A DNA stretch of 9,342 nt from CAZMOK01 sp964567785 (lineage in GTDB: Bacteria; Bacteroidota; Bacteroidia; Bacteroidales; JAGOPY01), in contig CAZMOK010000089.1 of NCBI GenBank assembly GCA_964567785.1, forward strand, positions 1 to 9,342, in the 5' to 3' direction. The notes under the pieces are model-generated. The model made no database searches and was not told the DNA's origin. It saw only the letters and a list, made by a program, of their open reading frames with translations. Numbering within the stretch: the first letter of the stretch is position 1; each line of letters begins with the position of its first letter. Shown in pieces: positions 3,750 to 9,342 of this stretch. The position numbers were made by a program, and so were the translations under genes.

Positions 3750-6700
3750 ATGGATCTTACCAGAAAGCTCTTGCCTGTCGCCGCCATTATCGCAGGCATC
3801 CTGATCTCCCTGAACGCATGCCGGGAAACCAAAAAAGAGATCTCACCCGAAGAAGCGGAAAATTACATTTCGGCCTACACCTCAGGCATCATCTCAGCCA
3901 CCTCGTCTATAAAGATCAGGCTGAACGAGATCCCTGACGGGTGGAGTGAAGAAACCCCGCCGGATGCGTCGGTCCTCAGGATCAAACCATCAACAGAGGG
4001 AAACCTTTACCTGCGGAAATTCAACACGCTTGAATTCGTTCCCGACGAACCTCTTTCACAGGGAAAAGAATATTCTGTGGAATTGATGATGCATAAGATT
4101 TTTCCCGGCAACTGGGAAGAACCCCTGGTCTTTTCTTTCAATGTCACGGTTATAGAACAGGATTTTACGGTAAGGAGCAAAGGGCTCCGGCAGGATGAGC
4201 AAACCGGTACGGAAAAATATGTTTTCACAGGGGAACTCCTGACTGCCGATGTAGCCCCCATCAGTTCTGTTGAAGGAATTGCCCGGGCATCGATCGGCGG
4301 TGCCGGACTGGATATTGAATGGATCCCTGAACAGGACAACCGTATCTTTTCTTTCAGCATTGAAAACATCACCCGCAGCAACGAGGAACAGGAGATGATC
4401 CTTTCGTGGGACGGTTCTCCCATTGGGGTGGACAAGGAATTCACCGATACGGTTCGCATACCGGCTAGCCAGAGTTTTACCGTCACCTCAGTGCAAGTTT
4501 CGGGTGAAGGGGAACAGAGCGTTACCGTGCGGTTTTCTGATCAGCTCGGGAAAGGCCAGAACCTCAAGGGCATGGCAGCGCTTTCAAACGTAGATGATGT
4601 CAGGATATCCGCATCCGGCAACACCCTGATCCTCTACCCCGGGGAGAGGCTTTCAGGGGAGCAGAAACTGGAACTCTTCAGCGGCATACGGAACAACATA
4701 GGAAGGTCGCTTGGCAAGGATCATGAATACACCATCACCTTCGAAGACCTGAAACCTGAGGTCAGGCTCCTCAGCAAAGGGGTGATCCTCCCCTCTTCCG
4801 ACGGGCTCGTACTGAATTTCGAGGCGGTCAACCTCAATGCGGTGGATCTCTCGGTCATCAGGATATATGAAGAGAACATCCCGCTATTCCTGCAGATAAA
4901 CCGCCTTGACGGGGATTACCAGCTTACCCGGGTGGGCAGGCCGGTGATGAAGAAAAGAATCCCGCTGGGCACCGAAGGAAATGTATCAACGGGAATGTGG
5001 AAAGCCTACTCGGCCGACCTTTCGGAGTTGATCGGAAAAGACCCGGGCGCCATGTACAAGGTAATGCTGAGCTTCAGGAAAGAATACTCAACCTACAGTT
5101 GCAACGGCGATAACGGTGGACCCGTTCCGGCCACCCCGGCAGAATACGACCTCGAAGAGGAGTTCGGGGCCTGGGACGACAGGAGTTACTACAGTCTTAA
5201 CCGTTACCCCCAGGGGTACAGGTGGAATGAAAGGGACAATCCCTGCCATGTCTCCTATTATTACCCCGACAGGTGGGCAACAACCAACCTGCTGGCTTCC
5301 GACCTGGGAATCCTGGCCAAAAGGACCGGCGACAACTCCCTGCTCTTTGTCGTTACAGACATTTTAACTGCATCACCCCTGGGCAACATCGCCCTGGATG
5401 TTTACGACTACCAGCTTCAGAAGCTTGAAACAGTGGTTACCGACCAGAAAGGCTTTGCCAGTATGAGGACGGAACGGAAACCCTACCTCCTTATAGCCAA
5501 CAGAGGAAATCAGAAGGGGTACCTGCGCCTCGACGACGGCACTTCTCTTCCACTCAGCAGGTTCGACGTGGGCGGCATGCGTGTGCAGGAGGGACTGAAA
5601 GGATTCATTTACGGCGACAGGGGGGTGTGGAGGCCCGGCGATACTCTTTTCCTGAATTTCATCCTTTTTGATGAAAAGAATTCCCTGCCCGAAGGTCATC
5701 CGGTCATACTGCAACTGACCAACCCCCAGGGGCAGGTTGTTGATCGCATCGTGCAGAAGGAGCCTGTTTCAGGGATCTACAACTTCACGTTGAAAACAGA
5801 ATCGGATGCTCCAACCGGCAACTGGAATGCAAAGGTGATGGCCGGCGGCGCCACATTTACCAAAAGGGTACGGATAGAGACGGTGAAGCCCAACCGCCTG
5901 AAGGTAGACCTGGATACAGGCGGCGACACGGTCTATACAACTTCCGGGAAGATCAGCGGGACCCTTTCGTCCAGGTGGCTGCACGGGGCAACCGCCGGAA
6001 ACCTCAGGGCAAAGGTGGAGCTTACCCTGCGGAAGGGGTATCATACGTTTGAAGGTTATGAGGATTTCACTTTCACCGACCCTACACGGCGGTTTGAATC
6101 CTTCACCGAAACGATCTTTGATGACACGCTGGATGCACGGGGGAAAGCTCAATTCAGGGCCACGGTTTCAAAGGCCAAAAGGGCCCCCGGCTTGCTCAAC
6201 GCCTCGTTTTACAGCCGGGTGTTCGAGCAGGGCGGTGATTTCAGTTTCGATTATAAATCGGCCGTTTATGCACCTTTTGAAAGATATACGGGGGTGAAAA
6301 CCCCGGAGGGCGACCGCTGGGGCAGGCTCCTCACCGATTCGACCCATACGGTGGAGGTGGTAACCCTCGACGTGGAGGGCAACCCTGTTGCGGTTGACGG
6401 CCTCGAAGTGGTCATTTTCAAGGTGAATTGGAGGTGGTGGTGGAATGCCGGCGACAACGACCTGGCATCCTACTACGGCGATGATTTCCACGAACCCGTG
6501 CTTACGAAAACCCTGTCCACAGGACCGGACGGGAAGGCTACCGTCGATTTTACAATCCCCTACCCCGACTGGGGGCGTTTCCTGGTCCATGTGTCTGACC
6601 CTGAAGGCGGACATGCCGCGGGAAAGACGGTTTATGTGGACTGGCCCGGTTTTGGCGGCCGCAACCGTGGCGACAGGACCGAAGGGGCCTCCATGCTGGC

Positions 6701-9329
6701 CTTTTCGGTTGATAAGGAGAAATATGAGGTGGGGGAAGAGGTGACGGTCACATTCCCGTCAACAAACTCAGGCAGGGCGCTGATGAGCCTCGAGAACGGC
6801 TCTGAGATCATTGACGCTTTCTGGATCGAACCCCAGGAAGGGCAGACCGACTATTCTTTCAGGGTGACGGAAGAAATGTCACCGAATATTTATGTTCATA
6901 TAACTTTATTGCAACCACATGCACAAACTGCCAACGACCTGCCCATAAGGCTTTATGGGGTCCAGCCGGTCATGGTTGAAGACCCCGGTACAAAGCTCAC
7001 ACCTGTGATCGAAATGCCCGGGGAACTCTCGCCCGAAGAAGAGGTGACCATCAAAGTGAGTGAAAAGAACAACCGGCCCATGGGATACACCCTGGCAGTG
7101 GTTGACGAGGGCCTGCTCGACCTTACGAGCTTTAAAACCCCCGATCCCTGGTCGACCTTCTACGCCCGTGAAGCCCTGGGGGTTAAGACCTGGGATGTTT
7201 TTGATTACGTCATAGGGGCCTATTCGGGTGAGCTCACCAGGCTGATGGCCATCGGCGGCGGACTGGATGAAGAAGAAAAAGGCGAAAGGGAGGTCAACCG
7301 CTTCAGGCCGGTGGTGAAGTTCTTCGGCCCCTTTGAACTGCAAAGCGGTGAAGAAGATGAAATCACTTTTACCATGCCCAATTATGTAGGCTCGGTAAGG
7401 ACCATGCTGATCGCGGCAGGCAGCAATGCCTTCGGCTCTGCCGAAAAAACCACACCGGTGAAAAAACCTGTTATGGTGCTGGCCACATTACCAAGAGTGC
7501 TGGGCCCCGGAGAGAAGGTCAAAGTGCCGGTAAATGTCTTTTTGATGGAAGAAGGCCACAGGAATGTGACCGTCAATATTGAAACGGACGGCCTGCTCGA
7601 AGTTACCGGGCCTTCCCTGGAAAAGGTCACATTTGATGAGCCCGGTGACAAGCTGGTAACCTTTGGACTGGAGGTATCCGAAAACATCGGAACCGGAAAG
7701 GTGAAAGTGAGCGCTTCGGGCAACGGTGAAACGGCTTACCAGGAAATTGAGATCGAGGTCAGGAACCCCAACCCGCCGTTGCAGAAATCACTCCTCAGGG
7801 TGATCGGGCCAGGGGAAAAGGCCACCCTCGACCTGGACCTGCCGGGCATGGCAGGCACCAATGAGGTGACGATAGAAGTATCGGGGCAGCCCTCGGTCAA
7901 TTTCGGCCGCAGGCTGAAATACCTCCTCGGATATCCACACGGTTGTGCTGAGCAGGTCACCTCTGCTGCATTTCCCCAGCTATTCCTGGGATCGGTAATG
8001 GAGGTAACCCCCGTGATGCAAAGCATGAATGATAAAAACATCAGGTCGGCCATCAGGAAGCTACACCGAATGCAAATGGCCAACGGCGGGATCCGTTACT
8101 GGCCGCACGCTACAAGGGCCAACGACTGGGCCACCTCGTATGCCGGCCATTTCATGCTCGAAGCCCAAAAGAAGGGCTATACCCTGCCCTATGGGTTTAT
8201 TGAAAGCTGGATAAGATACCAGAAGGAGGCAGCCAATGAATGGCGCTATAAAACTGTTGATTTCAGGGGGTATTACACACAATCGACACTGGAACAGGCA
8301 TACCGGCTTTACACGCTGGCACTCGCCGGTGAGCCCCAGATCGGGGCCATGAACAGGCTCAGGGAGGAAAAGAATACAAGCATGCCGGCCCGCTGGAGGC
8401 TGGCGGCAGCCTATGCCATGGCCGGACAGCCGGAGATTGCCCGGGAGCTCATGAAGGACCTCGGGACGGAACCGCCGGAATATGAGTATTTCTCTTCAAC
8501 CTATGGGTCCTCCCTGCGCGACAGGGCCATGATCCTTGAAACATTGCTCCTGCTTGATAAAAAAGACCAGGCCATACCGCTGCTGCTCAGGATCTCTGAA
8601 GACCTCCGCCAGGACAGGTGGTACAGCACCCAGACCACTGCATACGCACTGATGGCCGTTTCTAAGTTTATAGGGGAAGACAGGTCAGGCCCGGATGACC
8701 TTGTTTTTGAAATAGATTCGGAATATACCGGGAACAAGCAGGTTACAACTCCCAAACCGTTCTACCAGGTCCCAATTGAACCGGGAAATGCTACAAAAGT
8801 CGGTTTCCAGGTATCAAACCCGGGTGAACAGGATATTTATCTTGCCGTATATACTTCGGGGACCCCGCTGGAGGACCGGCAGGGAAGAATATCCCAAAAC
8901 CTGGATATGAAGGTGAGGTATTATGATATGGACGGTGAAAGGATCGAAGTGGACAAGCTTGAACAGGGAACCGATTTCTATGCAAGGGTAACAGTGAAAA
9001 ACCCCGGAAGCATGGGGCGCCTGACTGATATGGCCCTGGCACAGATCTTCCCCTCAGGATGGGAGATCATTAATACGCGCTTATCGGGCGCCATGGCGCC
9101 GGGAGATACAGACACGCCGGATTACCAGGATTTTCGCGATGACAGGGTATATACATATTTTGACCTGTACATTGGCGAGGACGTACATTTCAATGTGCTT
9201 CTGAATGCCGCCTACCTGGGTGAATTTTACCTGCCGGCCCTTTCATGCGGAGCGATGTACGACAACGATGTACAGGCACGGGAGCCGGGGAAATGGGTTG
9301 AGGTGGTGTTGCCAGGGGTTAATAAATAG
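3750..9329 (+). CDS. Lipoprotein alpha-2-macroglobulin with intact thioester
   Basis: Complete 1859-residue protein. Residues 1-24 are a lipoprotein signal with lipobox LNAC, so C24 is predicted to be lipidated and the protein held at the periplasmic face of a membrane. Domains in order: N-terminal bacterial macroglobulin (MG)/Ig-like repeats (about 35-600); an MG2-type domain (about 615-715, GFIYGDRGVWRPGDTL); further MG domains; a bait-region-type domain (about 980-1150, including LAVVDEGLLDL near 1115-1125); a charged loop at about 1172-1182, a plausible bait segment; the A2M domain (about 1185-1285, PVVKFFGPFEL); the thioester domain (about 1380-1650) with GCAEQ, C1399 and Q1402 forming the thioester; and a C-terminal bacterial MG10-type domain (about 1720-1855). 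Known relatives such as E. coli YfhM trap proteases by bait cleavage and covalent capture through the thioester. It is longer than YfhM (about 1650 residues). Only five cysteines are seen: C24, C451, C499, C1399 and C1833. ATG 3750 is fixed by the signal sequence. Confidence 0.96.
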   Translation: MDLTRKLLPVAAIIAGILISLNACRETKKEISPEEAENYISAYTSGIISATSSIKIRLNEIPDGWSEETPPDASVLRIKPSTEGNLYLRKFNTLEFVPDEPLSQGKEYSVELMMHKIFPGNWEEPLVFSFNVTVIEQDFTVRSKGLRQDEQTGTEKYVFTGELLTADVAPISSVEGIARASIGGAGLDIEWIPEQDNRIFSFSIENITRSNEEQEMILSWDGSPIGVDKEFTDTVRIPASQSFTVTSVQVSGEGEQSVTVRFSDQLGKGQNLKGMAALSNVDDVRISASGNTLILYPGERLSGEQKLELFSGIRNNIGRSLGKDHEYTITFEDLKPEVRLLSKGVILPSSDGLVLNFEAVNLNAVDLSVIRIYEENIPLFLQINRLDGDYQLTRVGRPVMKKRIPLGTEGNVSTGMWKAYSADLSELIGKDPGAMYKVMLSFRKEYSTYSCNGDNGGPVPATPAEYDLEEEFGAWDDRSYYSLNRYPQGYRWNERDNPCHVSYYYPDRWATTNLLASDLGILAKRTGDNSLLFVVTDILTASPLGNIALDVYDYQLQKLETVVTDQKGFASMRTERKPYLLIANRGNQKGYLRLDDGTSLPLSRFDVGGMRVQEGLKGFIYGDRGVWRPGDTLFLNFILFDEKNSLPEGHPVILQLTNPQGQVVDRIVQKEPVSGIYNFTLKTESDAPTGNWNAKVMAGGATFTKRVRIETVKPNRLKVDLDTGGDTVYTTSGKISGTLSSRWLHGATAGNLRAKVELTLRKGYHTFEGYEDFTFTDPTRRFESFTETIFDDTLDARGKAQFRATVSKAKRAPGLLNASFYSRVFEQGGDFSFDYKSAVYAPFERYTGVKTPEGDRWGRLLTDSTHTVEVVTLDVEGNPVAVDGLEVVIFKVNWRWWWNAGDNDLASYYGDDFHEPVLTKTLSTGPDGKATVDFTIPYPDWGRFLVHVSDPEGGHAAGKTVYVDWPGFGGRNRGDRTEGASMLAFSVDKEKYEVGEEVTVTFPSTNSGRALMSLENGSEIIDAFWIEPQEGQTDYSFRVTEEMSPNIYVHITLLQPHAQTANDLPIRLYGVQPVMVEDPGTKLTPVIEMPGELSPEEEVTIKVSEKNNRPMGYTLAVVDEGLLDLTSFKTPDPWSTFYAREALGVKTWDVFDYVIGAYSGELTRLMAIGGGLDEEEKGEREVNRFRPVVKFFGPFELQSGEEDEITFTMPNYVGSVRTMLIAAGSNAFGSAEKTTPVKKPVMVLATLPRVLGPGEKVKVPVNVFLMEEGHRNVTVNIETDGLLEVTGPSLEKVTFDEPGDKLVTFGLEVSENIGTGKVKVSASGNGETAYQEIEIEVRNPNPPLQKSLLRVIGPGEKATLDLDLPGMAGTNEVTIEVSGQPSVNFGRRLKYLLGYPHGCAEQVTSAAFPQLFLGSVMEVTPVMQSMNDKNIRSAIRKLHRMQMANGGIRYWPHATRANDWATSYAGHFMLEAQKKGYTLPYGFIESWIRYQKEAANEWRYKTVDFRGYYTQSTLEQAYRLYTLALAGEPQIGAMNRLREEKNTSMPARWRLAAAYAMAGQPEIARELMKDLGTEPPEYEYFSSTYGSSLRDRAMILETLLLLDKKDQAIPLLLRISEDLRQDRWYSTQTTAYALMAVSKFIGEDRSGPDDLVFEIDSEYTGNKQVTTPKPFYQVPIEPGNATKVGFQVSNPGEQDIYLAVYTSGTPLEDRQGRISQNLDMKVRYYDMDGERIEVDKLEQGTDFYARVTVKNPGSMGRLTDMALAQIFPSGWEIINTRLSGAMAPGDTDTPDYQDFRDDRVYTYFDLYIGEDVHFNVLLNAAYLGEFYLPALSCGAMYDNDVQAREPGKWVEVVLPGVNK

Positions 9330-9342
9330 TAAATAGTAGGTA

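Noticed and set aside
3596..3832. Minus-strand frame of 78 codons overlapping the macroglobulin start
   Set aside because: It overlaps the lipoprotein signal of a secure gene and contains the leader hairpin and promoter region; no recognisable domain.
6168..7343. Long minus-strand frames inside the macroglobulin gene
   Set aside because: They are antisense shadows of a continuous 1859-residue protein with clear domain motifs.

Overview
The window looks like part of a chromosome scaffold from a Bacteroidota bacterium, probably an environmental or metagenome-assembled Bacteroidales-type lineage. The evidence is a FISUMP-domain exported protein, promoter boxes matching the Bacteroidota -7 element TAnnTTTG, A-rich leaders without clear Shine-Dalgarno sites, and a Bacteroidota-style lipoprotein alpha-2-macroglobulin. 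The genus cannot be fixed from the sequence. An exact 100-N scaffold gap (2617-2716) lies inside a repeat, so linkage across it is less certain than elsewhere.

Layout: (1) 1-921, minus strand: secreted FISUMP protein, with a promoter at 952-983. (2) 922-1240: divergent intergenic region with an inverted array of 7-nt words (1013-1118) and the promoter of the next operon. (3) 1241-2568, plus strand: a two-gene operon with a 1-nt stop/start overlap. The first gene is a HigB/RelE-like toxin candidate. The second is one protein joining an XRE-type DNA-binding antitoxin domain to a SecB-like chaperone domain. (4) 2582-2736: a second copy of the inverted 7-nt-word array, interrupted by the gap. (5) 2739-3332, minus strand: small exported or membrane protein of unknown function. 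(6) 3333-3749: intergenic region with four adjacent short-period tandem arrays (periods 7, 7, 10, 7), then a tentative promoter and a GC-rich leader hairpin. (7) 3750-9329, plus strand: a complete 1859-residue lipoprotein alpha-2-macroglobulin with an intact thioester motif.

The most interesting item is the toxin/antitoxin-chaperone operon. Classical toxin-antitoxin-chaperone (TAC) systems encode toxin, antitoxin and SecB-like chaperone as three genes. Here antitoxin and chaperone are a single polypeptide, so client binding by the chaperone domain could be coupled directly to release of the toxin. The two repeat copies flank this operon on both sides. The second point of interest is the repeat landscape: at least five different arrays share a 7-nt unit length but not a sequence, and a sixth has a 10-nt unit with fixed and variable positions.

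The macroglobulin is probably a periplasmic protease trap. Its usual bacterial partner, penicillin-binding protein 1C, is not in the window and may lie just downstream.
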